From the NCBI RefSeq assembly GCF_900188225.1, contig NZ_FZOC01000005.1, positions 1 to 64,000 on the forward strand: DNA of 64,000 nucleotides. Reading direction: 5' to 3'. The stretch is from Humidesulfovibrio mexicanus. Its GTDB lineage: Bacteria; Desulfobacterota; Desulfovibrionia; Desulfovibrionales; Desulfovibrionaceae. Shown here piece by piece: positions 32,736-43,147 of the stretch. Position numbers and translations under genes: made by a program. Position 1 is the first letter of the stretch; each line of letters begins with the position of its first letter. The notes under the pieces are model-generated. The model was not told the origin of the DNA, made no database searches, and worked only from the letters and a program-made list of their open reading frames with translations.

Positions 32736-32900
32736 ATGAGCGCCAGCGAGAAGCCCGAGATACCCGCCCCCCCCGCCACGCAAGCCGTTCCGACTCCCGA
32801 GGAACTGATCCAGCGTTGTATGGATAGGGCGACCAAGATCACTTACCGCAAGCGTCAGGGTAAGAAGGGCACCTCCATCACCATCAGCTTCAGTAAGTAG
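32736..32900 (+). CDS. Small basic early protein
   Basis: A 54-residue protein: a Pro/Ala-rich start (MSASEKPEIPAPPATQAVPT), a CMDRATKITYRKRQGKKG basic stretch, and an ITISFSK end. AAGGAG lies six bases before the ATG. The basic half may bind nucleic acid. No family is known to me. Confidence 0.55.
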   Translation: MSASEKPEIPAPPATQAVPTPEELIQRCMDRATKITYRKRQGKKGTSITISFSK

Positions 32901-32909
32901 AGGTAGCTA

Positions 32910-33134
32910 ATGACAACTGGTGCCGTTCCTCGTTTCATCGTCGCTCGCGCAGCTGGTGACTCCGTGATCCTGCGCGACACCGAAAAGAAGCGCCTGGCCG
33001 CCATCATCCCCCGTGATTGCAGCCTACCCGAGGACAAGGCCGAAGCTGCCGCCGTCAACATGGCCGAGGTCTGCGCCGAAGCACTCAACCGCAAGTATGC
33101 GGCATTCATGGCCCAGCGCCAAAAGGAGGCTTAG
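32910..33134 (+). CDS. Small early protein upstream of gemA
   Basis: A 74-residue protein (PRFIVARAAGDSVILRDTEK, then LPEDKAEAAAVNMAEVCAEA) that ends immediately before the gemA start with no gap. Small proteins of this type accompany gemA in other Mu-like phages. Function unknown. Confidence 0.6.
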   Translation: MTTGAVPRFIVARAAGDSVILRDTEKKRLAAIIPRDCSLPEDKAEAAAVNMAEVCAEALNRKYAAFMAQRQKEA

Positions 33135-33584
33135 ATGGCCGTACCCGCTCGCAACCTTGCGCCCTACAAGGGCAAGCTCATCAAGATCATCCACGTGGCC
33201 AAGCGCAGCCTGGGTCTGTCTGATGAGGACTACCGCGCCATGCTCCAGGCGCAGACCGGCAAGACCAGCTGCTCGGACATGAGCATGAGCGAGCTGGAGG
33301 CGGTGGTCGATCATTTGAGGAGTCGTGGCTTTAATGCCCCGGCCAAGCCCGCCAGCAAGGCCAAGACGAAGCGCTTGGCGGACGATCCGCAGTCGCGGAA
33401 GATCCGCTCGCTTTGGCTCACCCTGCGCGACATGGGCGCGATCCAAGACAGCAGCGAGGCGGCCTTGGCCGCGTTTGTGAAGCGGCAGACCAAGGTGGAA
33501 CGCCTGGAGTGGCTGAACGGCTACCAGGCCGGTCTGGTCATCGAGAGCCTCAAGAAGTGGGTAGATCGCGTGGAGGGATCATAA
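33135..33584 (+). CDS. GemA-like regulator (gp16, DUF1018)
   Basis: A 149-residue GemA-family protein. Diagnostic parts are YKGKLIKIIHVAKRSLGLSD, DYRAMLQAQTGKTSCSDMSM and RSLWLTLRDMGAIQDSSEAA, with a C-terminal LEWLNGYQAGLVIESLKKWV. In Mu, GemA alters host gene expression. The gene overlaps mor by one base (TAATG), so the two are coupled. Confidence 0.92.
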   Translation: MAVPARNLAPYKGKLIKIIHVAKRSLGLSDEDYRAMLQAQTGKTSCSDMSMSELEAVVDHLRSRGFNAPAKPASKAKTKRLADDPQSRKIRSLWLTLRDMGAIQDSSEAALAAFVKRQTKVERLEWLNGYQAGLVIESLKKWVDRVEGS

Positions 33585-33964
33585 TGGCCACACCTCGCGA
33601 AATCGGCATGGAGCTGCTGCGAGACTTTGCGGACAAGCTCGCCAAGCAAGTGCAAGACGAGCTCGGCATCAGCGCAGCCAAGGCCAAAGCGTTTGCCGAA
33701 GATGCTGCTGGCAGGCTTGCGGACGATTGGGGAGGACAAACGGTGTACCTACCCATGGACATGATCGGACGTCGCAGCACCCGGAATAAGCAGATCTACC
33801 GCGAATTCAATGGTGACAATCAGTCGGAACTTGCCCTCAAGTACGGCCTTTCAAGGCAGTGCATCTACCGCATTATCAAGGAGCAGGGCGAGCTACGCAT
33901 GCCCAAGCAAGCTTCGCTTCTTAACCTTGACGTGACTTCGCCGCAGGATCACGATCGCGCCTGA
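33584..33964 (+). CDS. mor: Mor-family middle/late transcription activator
   Basis: A 126-residue member of the Mor/C activator family. The N-terminal dimerisation helices (about 1-60) precede VYLPMDMIGRRSTRNKQIYR and the HTH QSELALKYGLSRQCIYRIIK. No second Mor/C gene was seen, so one protein may drive both late promoters, whose matched dyads fit the dimer-binding mode of this family. It is the last early gene, adjacent to the right end of the prophage. Confidence 0.92.
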   Translation: MATPREIGMELLRDFADKLAKQVQDELGISAAKAKAFAEDAAGRLADDWGGQTVYLPMDMIGRRSTRNKQIYREFNGDNQSELALKYGLSRQCIYRIIKEQGELRMPKQASLLNLDVTSPQDHDRA

Positions 33965-34264
33965 TTTTCCGTTTCACATACTGCAACACCATTTCAAATG
34001 TGGCCGTCCCACCTCAGCCCGGATCGTCCCGCCAAGTCCCATTTATCACGTCAGCCTGTCTCAGTTATCCTGACGGGGATCACCGCGTGGCGCGAAAGGC
34101 GGGGGCAGCGATGCGAACGGGAGCCCTTCTACATTTTTCCGGCGGTTGCGCAGAGTCTTCCCGAACCGTTTCGGGTCAGCTTTGCACAGGCGGGCAGAGC
34201 ACCGCCGCACCGCAGCTGGGTGGCCTGGGAAATTGCGTCGAATGGTCTTTTTCAGGGCGGGGTT
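33965..34264. other. Right prophage end region, gene-less
   Basis: There is no gene between mor and the host terminator. CC(G/A)TTTCA(C/A)AT occurs at 33969-33979 and again at 33989-33999, exactly 20 bases apart, with a related CCATTTATCACG at 34039-34050. Such helically phased repeats are what transposase end-binding sites look like. TTATCACGTCAG and TTATCCTGACGG form another pair (34043-34076). The exact end, expected to be CA, and the target duplication cannot be fixed without the other end. Confidence 0.4.
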
Positions 34265-34310
34265 CCGGGGGTGGCGCTCCTGGTGCGTGTTCCAGGTTCG
34301 CCACCCCCGG
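34265..34310 (-). terminator. Terminator-like hairpin of the flavodoxin operon
   Basis: CCGGGGGTGGCG (34265-34276) pairs perfectly with CGCCACCCCCGG (34299-34310), and CCTGG/CCAGG forms an inner stem. It lies just past the stop of the last leftward host gene. No long T-run follows, so efficiency is uncertain. Confidence 0.55.
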
Positions 34311-34330
34311 ATGGAGGGTCGGCGGGGGCT

Positions 34331-34642
34331 TTATGCCTTTTCGAAGGCGGCGAGGTTGGCGGCAATGGACTGTGCGAGGCGCGCTCCGGCTGGTTTGCCT
34401 TGGCTGCGGCCCAGCACGCACAGGGCGGTTCGGCAGCAGCTGGCGGCCAGTTCCGGGCGGCCGGCCTGGGCGTAGGCCATGCCCATGGAATTGCGCGAGT
34501 GCGCCTCCAGCAGGGAGCTTCCGCATTCGCGCGAGAGGCGCAGGGCGTCGGAGAGGTGCAGCAGTGCCTGTTCCGTGGCTCCTGCGCGGCGGGCGCGCAA
34601 GGCCAGCTTGTTGTACAGGGTGATTGCGTCGAGTTCCGGCAT
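34331..34642 (-). CDS. Small TPR-like protein of the flavodoxin operon
   Basis: A 103-residue protein of two to three TPR-like helical pairs (MPELDAITLYNKLALRARRA, TEQALLHLSDALRLSRECGS, HSRNSMGMAYAQAGRPELAA). It would be a cytoplasmic scaffold. The start at 34642 has AAGGAGG six bases upstream. It follows another TPR-type gene by 34 bases in an operon headed by flavodoxin. Confidence 0.75.
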   Translation of the reverse strand: MPELDAITLYNKLALRARRAGATEQALLHLSDALRLSRECGSSLLEAHSRNSMGMAYAQAGRPELAASCCRTALCVLGRSQGKPAGARLAQSIAANLAAFEKA

Positions 34643-34676
34643 GATGCGCCTCCTTGGTGCGCTGCGGGGCGGATCC

Positions 34677-35694
<1,018 letters not shown>

Positions 35695-37269
35695 TTAGGC
35701 GATATGCAGCCTGGGGTCGGCGTCCTGGCGAGTGGCCAGAAGCAGCCGCGCGGCCTCGTCCTGGGCCATGCGCGGGTTGGTGTGCCGCAGGCCGAAGTAG
35801 GCGCACATGGTGTCGAACAGCTCCGTGTTGTCCAGCAGCCGCGCGAGGTTCAGTTCCCTGGCGCGGTGGCCGTAGGCAAGCAGGGTCTGGTCCTCGGCCG
35901 TGTGGTTGGTGGAGGTGAAGCCCACGTTGCCGCGCCGCAGCCCGGCCTTGCCGTCCTTGGCCTTGGCGTTGCGGGCCAGCAGCAGGCCGATGGTGGCGTC
36001 GGGCTGGTACACGTAGTCCCCGGTGAAGCCGCCGTAGCCGGGCTCCATGGCGGCAAGGACCATCTCCGCCTCGTCGAGCCCTATGGCGAAGCCGGTGGAC
36101 TCGGTGAGGATGTCTTGCGTCTGCTGGGCGTTTTTGCCCTTCAGCCGTCTGATGATGGCCTCGAAGGAGGCCTTGCCCGCGCGGTAGCTCCGCAGGGCGG
36201 CGGTGGCGTCGTTGTAGCTCGATCCGGTGCCGTTGATGCCCCAGCCCGAGTTGCCGTGGTCGGAGGTGACGATGACGAGCGTCTTGGGGTTCACGGCCAG
36301 GAAGGAATCGATGACGGCGAGGGTGTCGTCCAACTCCACCGTGTCCATGATGGAGGACCAGGCGTCGTTGGAGTGGCAGGCGTGGTCGATGCGGCCCGCC
36401 TCCACCTGGAGCAGGAAGCCGTTTGGATTCTTGGCCAGACGCCGCAGGGCCTGGGCGGTCATCTCCGGCAGGGTGGGCTGGGCCGAAAGAGCGGGATCGT
36501 TCAGGCGGTCCAGGTTGTAGGCCAGGTGCGAGGCCGAGAACAGGCCGACCAGGGGTTTTGCGGCGGCGGTCGCCGCCAGCAGCCCGGCGCGATCGGTCAC
36601 GGTGTCGCACCCGGACCGCTGGAATTCCGCCAGGAGGTCGCGGCCGTCCTTGCGCTTGGCGGCGCTGAAGTGCCTGAACCCGCCGCCCAACAGCACCTCT
36701 GGCCGGAAGGCCAGGATTTCCGAGGCGATGTCGTCCTCAAGGTCGCGGTTGGTCTGGTGCGAGATCCAGGCCGCCGGGGTGGCGTGGGTGACGCGTGTGG
36801 TGGTGACCAGGCCAGTGGCCACGCCGCGTTTGCGCACCAGCTCGAAGATGGTCGTCAGGGGGCGGCCGTCGGGCAGGGCGGCGAGATGCCGGTTCGCGGT
36901 ATGCACGCCGGTGGACCACGCGGCCGAGGCCGGGGCGGAGTCGGTGACGATGCTGGACAGGCTTGCCGTGGCCATGAGGCCCAGGGCGGACCGGGGATCG
37001 CGCAGCCGCGCGTGCAGGGCGGTGTTTGCGCGGCCGAACACCCCTGTGCGCACTTCGTGCATGGCCCGCACCACGCCTGCGGGCATTCCGTCGCCCACCA
37101 CGAAGATGAGCCCCGGCCCCTTGGCGGTGTCGAAGTCGGCGTTGTTGGCCGCATGGGCCTGGCCGGGCAGCCCGGCGGGCAGAAGCGCGGCAAGCGCGCC
37201 CGCGCCCAGCAGGCCGAGCAGTTCACGTCTGGTCAGTCCGTTTTGCGCGCTGGAATCGGAATCGTTCAT
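35695..37269 (-). CDS. Tat-exported alkaline phosphatase
   Basis: A 524-residue PhoA-family phosphatase. A twin-arginine signal (TRRELLGLLGAGALAALLPA, 13-32) directs folded export. Catalytic elements are Asp 60 (VVGDGM), the nucleophile Ser 111 in VTDSAPASAAWSTG, Glu 290, Asp 295 and His 299 in VEAGRIDHACHS, Asp 337/His 338 in SDHGNS, and a final His in STNHTAED. It releases phosphate from esters in the periplasm. It lies 82 bases downstream of a sensor kinase on the same strand. Confidence 0.93.
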   Translation of the reverse strand: MNDSDSSAQNGLTRRELLGLLGAGALAALLPAGLPGQAHAANNADFDTAKGPGLIFVVGDGMPAGVVRAMHEVRTGVFGRANTALHARLRDPRSALGLMATASLSSIVTDSAPASAAWSTGVHTANRHLAALPDGRPLTTIFELVRKRGVATGLVTTTRVTHATPAAWISHQTNRDLEDDIASEILAFRPEVLLGGGFRHFSAAKRKDGRDLLAEFQRSGCDTVTDRAGLLAATAAAKPLVGLFSASHLAYNLDRLNDPALSAQPTLPEMTAQALRRLAKNPNGFLLQVEAGRIDHACHSNDAWSSIMDTVELDDTLAVIDSFLAVNPKTLVIVTSDHGNSGWGINGTGSSYNDATAALRSYRAGKASFEAIIRRLKGKNAQQTQDILTESTGFAIGLDEAEMVLAAMEPGYGGFTGDYVYQPDATIGLLLARNAKAKDGKAGLRRGNVGFTSTNHTAEDQTLLAYGHRARELNLARLLDNTELFDTMCAYFGLRHTNPRMAQDEAARLLLATRQDADPRLHIA

Positions 37270-37351
37270 GGGCCCCTCCAGAATGTTTCTGGAAAGGCTG
37301 CCAGGGAACTGCGACAGGGCTGTGTCGCCACGGCGACATATTTACGCGGAC

Positions 37352-40300
37352 CTACCCGGCGGAAAGAATCTCCCGCAGGGCTTCGGAGATGGACGCCTGG
37401 CTGTACGGTTTGGCCAGCACGCGCAGGATGTTGGGCGGCAGGTCCGGGGGCACGTCGCCGGTGTGCAGGCGACCGGAGATCATGACCACGGGCAGGCCGG
37501 GGTGCTCGAAAAGAAGCCGCCAGGCGAACTCCACGCCGTTTACCTGCGGCATGTCGAAGTCCGTAAGCACCACGTCGAAGCCGCCGGGGCGATCGGCCAG
37601 CAGGCGCAGGGCCTCCAGCGCGCTGGCGCAGCCGGTGACCTCGTACCCGAGTCTGCCCAGCACGCGGGGGATGGTGGCCAGCTGGTCGTCGTCGTCCTCC
37701 ACGAACAGCACGCGGCCCTGGCCGGGGCGCACGTGCTCGGCCAGGGGCTGCTCTTCCTGGTCCAAGTCCCGCTGCTTGGGCAGGTAGATGTCGAAGCTGG
37801 TCCGCTCCCAGGGGATGCTGGATACGGCCACCGCGCCCTTGTGCGCCTTGATGATGCCGTGGACCACGGCCAGGCCCAGGCCCGTGCCTTCGGCCTTGCC
37901 CTTGGTGGTGAAGAAGGGGTCGAAAATTTTGTCCAGGATGTCCTGCTCGATTCCTGGCCCGGTGTCGGTGATGGTGAGGCGGAGGTAGCATCCGGGCGGA
38001 AGCGAGAGGACTTCCGCGGCCGGGGCGTCCAGGTCTTCGGCCTGCAGGGTCAGCAGCAGGTCGCCGCCGGTCTCGCGCATGGCCTGGAAGGCGTTGGTGC
38101 ACAGGTTCAAAAATACCTGGTGCAGCTGGATGGGGTCGGCCAGGGCCAGGGCCGGGTCCTGGCGGATGTCCTCGCGCACGCTGATGTTGCGCGGCAGCGA
38201 GGCCGAGAGCAGGCTCAAGGTCTCGCGCACCACGTCGGCCACGTTGACGTACTGGAACCCTGCCTGGGAAGGCCGACTGAAGGCCAGGATCTGCCGCACC
38301 AGCTGGCTGCCGCGTTGCCCGGCCCGCAACACGCGCAGCAAGTCCTGCGTCATGTCCGATTCGCCGGGCGCGTCCATGAGGGCCAGCTCCGCACTGTTGA
38401 TGATGCTGGTGAGGATGTTGTTGAAGTCGTGGGCGATGCCCCCGGCGAGCGTGCCGATGGCCTCCATCTTCTGGGATTGCAGGAGCTGGCGCTCCAGGTT
38501 GTTTTTCTCGGTCACGTCCTCGGCTGCGCACAAAAGGCCCACCACCCGGCCCGAGGCGTCGTGCAGGGGCACGCGCGAGACCTCCAGCAGCACGGGCCGT
38601 CCGTAGCCGTCCTCGGTGCTCCAGGTGGCGCGGTACTGCGGCTGGCTGGTCTCCACCACCTGGCGGTCGCTCTGCTGCGAGGCCCGCGCCGCCTCGGACT
38701 CTCCGAAGAGCTCCTCGTCCGTGTGGCCGAGCACGCGGCGGGCGTCCTCCAGGCCGAAGAAGGACACGAAGGAGCGGTTCACGCCCAGGTAGCGCAGGTC
38801 GCGGTCCTTCCAGCTCACCAACTGGGGGATGGTGTCGAGCACCAGTTGCAGCATCCGCTCGCTTTCGCTGCGCGCCCGTTCGGCGTTCTCGCGTTGGGTG
38901 ATGTCCTCCACCACGCCTTCGTAGGCGGCAAGGCCGCCGTCCGGCCCGGCAACGACGCGGATGTGCAGAAACGCGGTGATGCGTCTGCCGTCGGGACGCA
39001 CGAACTCGCGCCGATGGGTGGCCACGCCGCCGGGGCCGGTGCTGGCGCGCAGCCAGTCCGCGGGACCGTCGCCGTCGCCGGCCAGGAAGTCCGCGCCCGT
39101 GGCCAGCAGGGCTTCCAGGCTTTCGAAGCCAAGCATCTCCACCAGGGCGTGGTTGGCGTCCAGCAGGCGGGCGTCCGGCGCGGCGCGGAAGATGCCCAGC
39201 ACCGAGTTCTCGAAGATGCCGCGGTACTTTTCCTCGGCCTGCCGCAGCTCCTCCTGGGCGCGCTTGAGCCCGGAAATGTCGTTGAGCGCGCCCACCAGTC
39301 CAAGGATCTCGCCCTTGGCGTTCAGGTAGGTGGCCTTGGAGAGCATCACCGCGCGGGTATCGTCTCCGGGCAGGTGCAAGGCGGATTCGTACACGCGCAC
39401 CCCGGCCCGGGCGAGCAGTTCCTTGTCCACGGCGTCGCGCAGCTCCTCTGCCCCGGACTCGGCCAGATCCTCCGGGGCTTTGCCCTGGATTTTCTCCCGC
39501 TCCACCTGGAAGAGGCGCTCGAAGGCGAGGTTGCAGTCCTGGAACAGGCCGCGCCGGGTCAGGGAATAGAGCGGCAGGGGTATGGCGTCCATGAGGATCT
39601 TGAGGAAGGAGAGCTGGTCGTTGACGCGTTCCTGGATGCGCCTGCGCTGGCTGATGCTGACCAGAAGCAGCACCAGGATGAACAGGAGCGCGGCCAGGCT
39701 CACCATGATGGTCCAGAAGATGCCCTTGTCGATGGTGTAGAAGCGGTAGGGCTCGTTGATGATCTCCGCGCCGCTTGGCAGCTCGGAGATGGGGATGCCG
39801 ATCTTTCTCAGGACAATGTAGTCGAAGACATAGGGATCGTTCAGCCGTTCCACCACCGGGATGGCCGAAGGGTCGGCCCCGGCCAGGATGCGCAGGGCCA
39901 GGCTCCCGGCCATGCGGCCATGGTCCACCCCGCTGTGCAGGCGGCCGCCCACGCAGCCGTGGTCGAGCAGGAAACGCCAGCAGCTGTACACCGGCAGCGA
40001 CACGTTGGCGGAAATGACTTCCAGCACCTCGTCCGCGGCGTAGAGCTTGCCGCCGTGCTCCAGGTACATGGGGATGACGAACAGCAGGGTGTTCTTGGGC
40101 ATGGCGCGAAGCCGCTCCAGAATCTCCGGCATGGGCAGGTCGTCCCAGTACTCGAACTCCAGCAGGCCCTGGAGCCTGGGTGCCGTCTTGCGCAGCTGGC
40201 CCTGGATGGCCATGCCCGTCACCGAGCGGTCGCCGATGACGATCATCTTGTGGGCGTTCTTGTGCAGGCGCGCGGCCAGGCGCAGGGTGGCCTCGAAGTC

Positions 40301-40750
40301 CACGTTCTCCACCAGGCCGGTGATGTTGTTCCTTCCGGCGAGTTTTTCGGGCTTGAAGTCGTTGACCCCGCAGAAGACCACGGGCAGACCGGGGAACAGC
40401 CTGTCCTGATAGTCCAGCACGAAGTTGTAGGCGAAGTCGTCGCTGGCGATGACCAGGTCGAACTCCGAGTCCCGGAACTTGTCGCGATAGAACGTGAAGA
40501 GGGCCTGGGCGCGCTCCTGCGTGGCGAAGCGCTTGGTGTCCATGTACTCAATCTGCAGGTCCACCAGGAATTGGGACTCGGCGAAGTACTGCCTGAGGCC
40601 GGTGACGATCTCGTCGGACCAGGCGTAGCCGTCGTGGTAGGAGTTGAGCACCAGCACGTTCTTGCGCGGCTTTTCGGCCAGGGCCGGGCAGGCGGCCAGG
40701 CCCGAAAACAGGACCGCCAGGACCAGGCACAGGGCGAGACGCTTGAACAT
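37352..40750 (-). CDS. Hybrid sensor histidine kinase with periplasmic substrate-binding domain
   Basis: A 1132-residue membrane sensor. Order: signal peptide 1-25, an ABC-type substrate-binding domain about 30-320 ([17 protein letters not shown] is its typical start), a membrane segment about 345-367, three PAS domains (about 380-495, 505-620, 635-745), HisKA with His 774 (GGIAHDFNN), an HATPase region with N-box Asn 886 and GTGLGL, and a receiver domain with Asp 1064 (LTDFDMP). It senses a periplasmic ligand and relays phosphate. No separate response regulator is adjacent. AGCC-rich spacing leaves the start as the only good ATG before the signal peptide. Confidence 0.93.
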   Translation of the reverse strand: MFKRLALCLVLAVLFSGLAACPALAEKPRKNVLVLNSYHDGYAWSDEIVTGLRQYFAESQFLVDLQIEYMDTKRFATQERAQALFTFYRDKFRDSEFDLVIASDDFAYNFVLDYQDRLFPGLPVVFCGVNDFKPEKLAGRNNITGLVENVDFEATLRLAARLHKNAHKMIVIGDRSVTGMAIQGQLRKTAPRLQGLLEFEYWDDLPMPEILERLRAMPKNTLLFVIPMYLEHGGKLYAADEVLEVISANVSLPVYSCWRFLLDHGCVGGRLHSGVDHGRMAGSLALRILAGADPSAIPVVERLNDPYVFDYIVLRKIGIPISELPSGAEIINEPYRFYTIDKGIFWTIMVSLAALLFILVLLLVSISQRRRIQERVNDQLSFLKILMDAIPLPLYSLTRRGLFQDCNLAFERLFQVEREKIQGKAPEDLAESGAEELRDAVDKELLARAGVRVYESALHLPGDDTRAVMLSKATYLNAKGEILGLVGALNDISGLKRAQEELRQAEEKYRGIFENSVLGIFRAAPDARLLDANHALVEMLGFESLEALLATGADFLAGDGDGPADWLRASTGPGGVATHRREFVRPDGRRITAFLHIRVVAGPDGGLAAYEGVVEDITQRENAERARSESERMLQLVLDTIPQLVSWKDRDLRYLGVNRSFVSFFGLEDARRVLGHTDEELFGESEAARASQQSDRQVVETSQPQYRATWSTEDGYGRPVLLEVSRVPLHDASGRVVGLLCAAEDVTEKNNLERQLLQSQKMEAIGTLAGGIAHDFNNILTSIINSAELALMDAPGESDMTQDLLRVLRAGQRGSQLVRQILAFSRPSQAGFQYVNVADVVRETLSLLSASLPRNISVREDIRQDPALALADPIQLHQVFLNLCTNAFQAMRETGGDLLLTLQAEDLDAPAAEVLSLPPGCYLRLTITDTGPGIEQDILDKIFDPFFTTKGKAEGTGLGLAVVHGIIKAHKGAVAVSSIPWERTSFDIYLPKQRDLDQEEQPLAEHVRPGQGRVLFVEDDDDQLATIPRVLGRLGYEVTGCASALEALRLLADRPGGFDVVLTDFDMPQVNGVEFAWRLLFEHPGLPVVMISGRLHTGDVPPDLPPNILRVLAKPYSQASISEALREILSAG

Positions 40751-41029
40751 GGGCTACAGTCCCGGGCGCTGGCCGCCGACCCGGCCGCCGACACGACCGG
40801 AGGGGCAGGCCGCGCGTACGCGCCCGGCCTGTGGGCCGTGCGGAGGGGGGCTCTGTGTTGCGCTGCGCGGCATTGCTGGTCTCCAGTCCATGTTTGCCGC
40901 GAAGTCTCGCCGCTTTTCCGTCCCAGGTCAAGGCGAGGGGCGTGGCTTGGCTTATGTCACCCGATCTTGACGCCTGCGCCGTTCTCCGCATAAATTTCCC
41001 CGTCAGGCGCAGTGCAACAAGGAGGACTC

Positions 41030-41767
41030 ATGACCGCCGCGAGCCCGCCCCCCATCGCCCGGCGCAGACGCCAGCGCGACGCCGAACGCACCCGCGCGGC
41101 AATAGTGCAGGCCGCCCGCGAGGTGTTTCTGCGCGGCGACTACCATCAGGCCTCGCTGAGCGACATCGCCCACAGGGCCGGAGTGGCCCAAAGCCTGATC
41201 CACCACCACTTCGGCTCCAAGAAGGGGCTGTACGTGGCCGCGGTGCACGCCTTTCTCGCCGAGTTGGACGAGGATCTCAAGGGCATCATCCAGCCCGTGG
41301 TGGACACCACCGGGAAAAACGCGCCCGAGGAGGCCGCCGCGTTCATCAGCGCAGCGCTTACGGCCTATTTTCGCTTTCTTTCCGCCAACGAGCAGTGCGT
41401 GCGGTTTTACCGCATCCTGGACCTGTCCATGCACAACGACCCGGATCTGGTGGCCGGGCTGGACGAACTGGACGACCAGGGCCGCGAAATGAGCACCCTG
41501 CACCTGATGCGCGCGGCCCACGACCGATTGACCCTCATGAAGGAGCGCGGCCAACTGCGCGAGGGCGTGGAGCCCCTGCCGCTTTTGTCCGCCATGCTGT
41601 GCACGGTGGAGCATTGGTTCACCTCCTCGCGGCGGCTGAACCACAGGCTCTCGCAGGCCGTGGGGCGCGGCGGGGCGGGCTGCCAGGGCGGCATCGCCCC
41701 GGAGGAATATCTGCGCACCGTTGTCGAGGTGTTTCTGCGCGGCGCCCTGGCCGAGCCGGGCCGCTGA
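41030..41767 (+). CDS. TetR-family transcriptional regulator
   Basis: A 245-residue repressor. The N-terminal TetR HTH is at about 15-62 (RTRAAIVQAAREVFLRGDYH, SLSDIAHRAGVAQSLIHHHF, GSKKGLYVAAV). The C-terminal ligand domain is unassigned and carries a Gly-rich insertion (GRGGAGCQGG) near residue 215. AGGAGG lies four bases before the ATG. It is divergent from the sensor kinase across a 279-base gap and convergent with the FAD protein gene, so its target is not clear. Confidence 0.9.
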   Translation: MTAASPPPIARRRRQRDAERTRAAIVQAAREVFLRGDYHQASLSDIAHRAGVAQSLIHHHFGSKKGLYVAAVHAFLAELDEDLKGIIQPVVDTTGKNAPEEAAAFISAALTAYFRFLSANEQCVRFYRILDLSMHNDPDLVAGLDELDDQGREMSTLHLMRAAHDRLTLMKERGQLREGVEPLPLLSAMLCTVEHWFTSSRRLNHRLSQAVGRGGAGCQGGIAPEEYLRTVVEVFLRGALAEPGR

Positions 41768-41775
41768 AGCACGCG

Positions 41776-43131
41776 CTATTGCGCATCCAGCACGCACAGG
41801 GCCGAGAGGGCCAGCAGGCGTTGCCGCAGGGAGGGCGCGTCCTCCTCTTGCGTCCGCAGCCAGGCGATGAAGGCCGCGCGCGTGCGGTCCTGCGGCGCAA
41901 AGGGCGCGGCATGGCGGTCCATGCCCCTGCGCAGACGCGGGAGGAACGTCCGCTCCGGGCGCAGGTCCAGACCCGGAGCAGGGGCGGGAGGCGGTCCGGC
42001 GAGGGCTGTTCCGCCCTGGTCCGGCTGGAGGGCGGCCGCACGTCCGGCGCGCGCGCCGAAGACAAGGGCCGAGAGCGCCATGCCGCCGCCCATGCGCTGC
42101 GCCCCATGCATTCCGCCCGCGCATTCGCCGCAGGCGTACAGGCCCGGAACAGCGGTTCGGCCGTCGGCATCGATGCGCGCCCCGCCGTTGCCCGCGTGGG
42201 CGAACAGCGCCAGGGGCGCGCCCCCAGGCAGGGGGGCCAGCCCGTCCGCACCGCGCCGGGCAAGCAGCCAGCGGTCCAGCGCGGCGTCGGGCAGGGAGTA
42301 AGCCAGCGGGCAGTGTCCGCGCCTGGCTTCGGCATGGTGGGCCAGCTCCGGAGCCAGCAGGCTCCAGGGCAGGGCGCCGGGATTCACGAACCCGCCATCG
42401 GCCGCATGGCCCCAGAAGAATTGCAGGAAGCGCGCGTTGACCAACTCGGTCCCGGCGGAACGCAGCAATCCAAAAGAGAGCCCGCTGCCGCCCGGACCGC
42501 AGATGCGCCTGGCGAAGAGCGGAGCCGGGCCGCCCAGGGCCGCCACCACCGCGTCGGCCCGCAGGAAGACCGGTTCGCCGTCGCGCAGGGGGGCGAGCCA
42601 TGCGCCGGTTGCGCGGCCTGCCGCATCGCGGGTGATCTGCAGGGCCACGAAGCCGTGCAGCAGGCGCACGCCCAGGCCCCGCACGCGGGCCAGGAACGCG
42701 CCGTGCGCCGCGCCCAAATCGTCGAAGACCACGGCCCGCCGGGGTGGGCTGAAGCAGCCCGGGTAGCGGGCAAGGGCCCCGTCGGCCTTGCGCCGGAACG
42801 CCAGGCCGAGGGAGAGCAGGTCGGAGAGCGCGACCGGTGCGTCCTGCGCCAGGGCGCGCGCCAGTTCCAGGGCAACGGTTCCGGGCGCGGCCAGGGCCAG
42901 GGCCTCCCTGATGAAGGCTTCCGCCTCGCCGGGGCGGGGGGCCTGCATTCCCAGGGCGTTGTTGCGGTTGGCGAAGGAGGAGCCGCACGGCGCGGCGCGC
43001 GGGCTGACCAGGGTGACGGCGAGGTGCGGGGCGGCCTGCTTTGCGGCCCAGGCGGCGCGCATTCCAGCCAGGCCCGCGCCCAGCACAAGCACATGCCGGA
43101 AGGACGGGGCGGGCGCGGCCTGCGGGGCCAT
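41776..43131 (-). CDS. FAD-dependent protein of the NadB/SdhA flavoprotein family
   Basis: A 451-residue FAD-binding-2 family protein. Dinucleotide fold GAGLAG at about 18-23, SFANRNNALGMQ near 52-63, and a C-terminal FAD motif GGMHGAQRMGGGMALSALVF. This layout is that of succinate dehydrogenase, fumarate reductase and aspartate oxidase flavoproteins. The substrate cannot be named, and the sequence is unusually rich in Ala and Arg. It is the last gene of a long leftward operon, with AGGAGG four bases before the start. Confidence 0.82.
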   Translation of the reverse strand: MAPQAAPAPSFRHVLVLGAGLAGMRAAWAAKQAAPHLAVTLVSPRAAPCGSSFANRNNALGMQAPRPGEAEAFIREALALAAPGTVALELARALAQDAPVALSDLLSLGLAFRRKADGALARYPGCFSPPRRAVVFDDLGAAHGAFLARVRGLGVRLLHGFVALQITRDAAGRATGAWLAPLRDGEPVFLRADAVVAALGGPAPLFARRICGPGGSGLSFGLLRSAGTELVNARFLQFFWGHAADGGFVNPGALPWSLLAPELAHHAEARRGHCPLAYSLPDAALDRWLLARRGADGLAPLPGGAPLALFAHAGNGGARIDADGRTAVPGLYACGECAGGMHGAQRMGGGMALSALVFGARAGRAAALQPDQGGTALAGPPPAPAPGLDLRPERTFLPRLRRGMDRHAAPFAPQDRTRAAFIAWLRTQEEDAPSLRQRLLALSALCVLDAQ

Positions 43132-43147
43132 GGAGCCTCCTGGGGGC

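Larger units (their letters stand above)
1..34080. mobile_element. Mu-like transposable prophage with divergent early and late arms (truncated by the left window edge)
   Basis: A nearly complete transposable phage genome is visible: DDE transposase plus AAA+ ATPase, Ner-like and CI-like regulators, GemA, Mor, a lysis cassette, Mu-type head genes and a contractile Mu-type tail. Early genes (23.9-33.96 kb) run rightward and late genes (22.07 kb to the edge) run leftward, unlike Mu itself, where both run the same way. I recall a divergent layout in BcepMu-type phages. The left end lies outside the window. The right end must fall between the mor stop (33964) and a host-type terminator hairpin at 34265-34310, so the given end is approximate. 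No frameshifted or missing core gene was found, so the element looks intact. Confidence 0.93.

Noticed and set aside
36602-40993. A 1463-residue open frame on the plus strand
   Set aside because: It lies antisense to the hybrid kinase and phosphatase genes, whose protein motifs are clear. Its sequence is compositionally biased with no domain, a typical high-GC shadow frame.
41776-43131. Assigning the FAD protein as L-aspartate oxidase (nadB)
   Set aside because: The FAD motifs fit the wider family, but I could not identify substrate-binding residues, and nadA/nadC are not adjacent.
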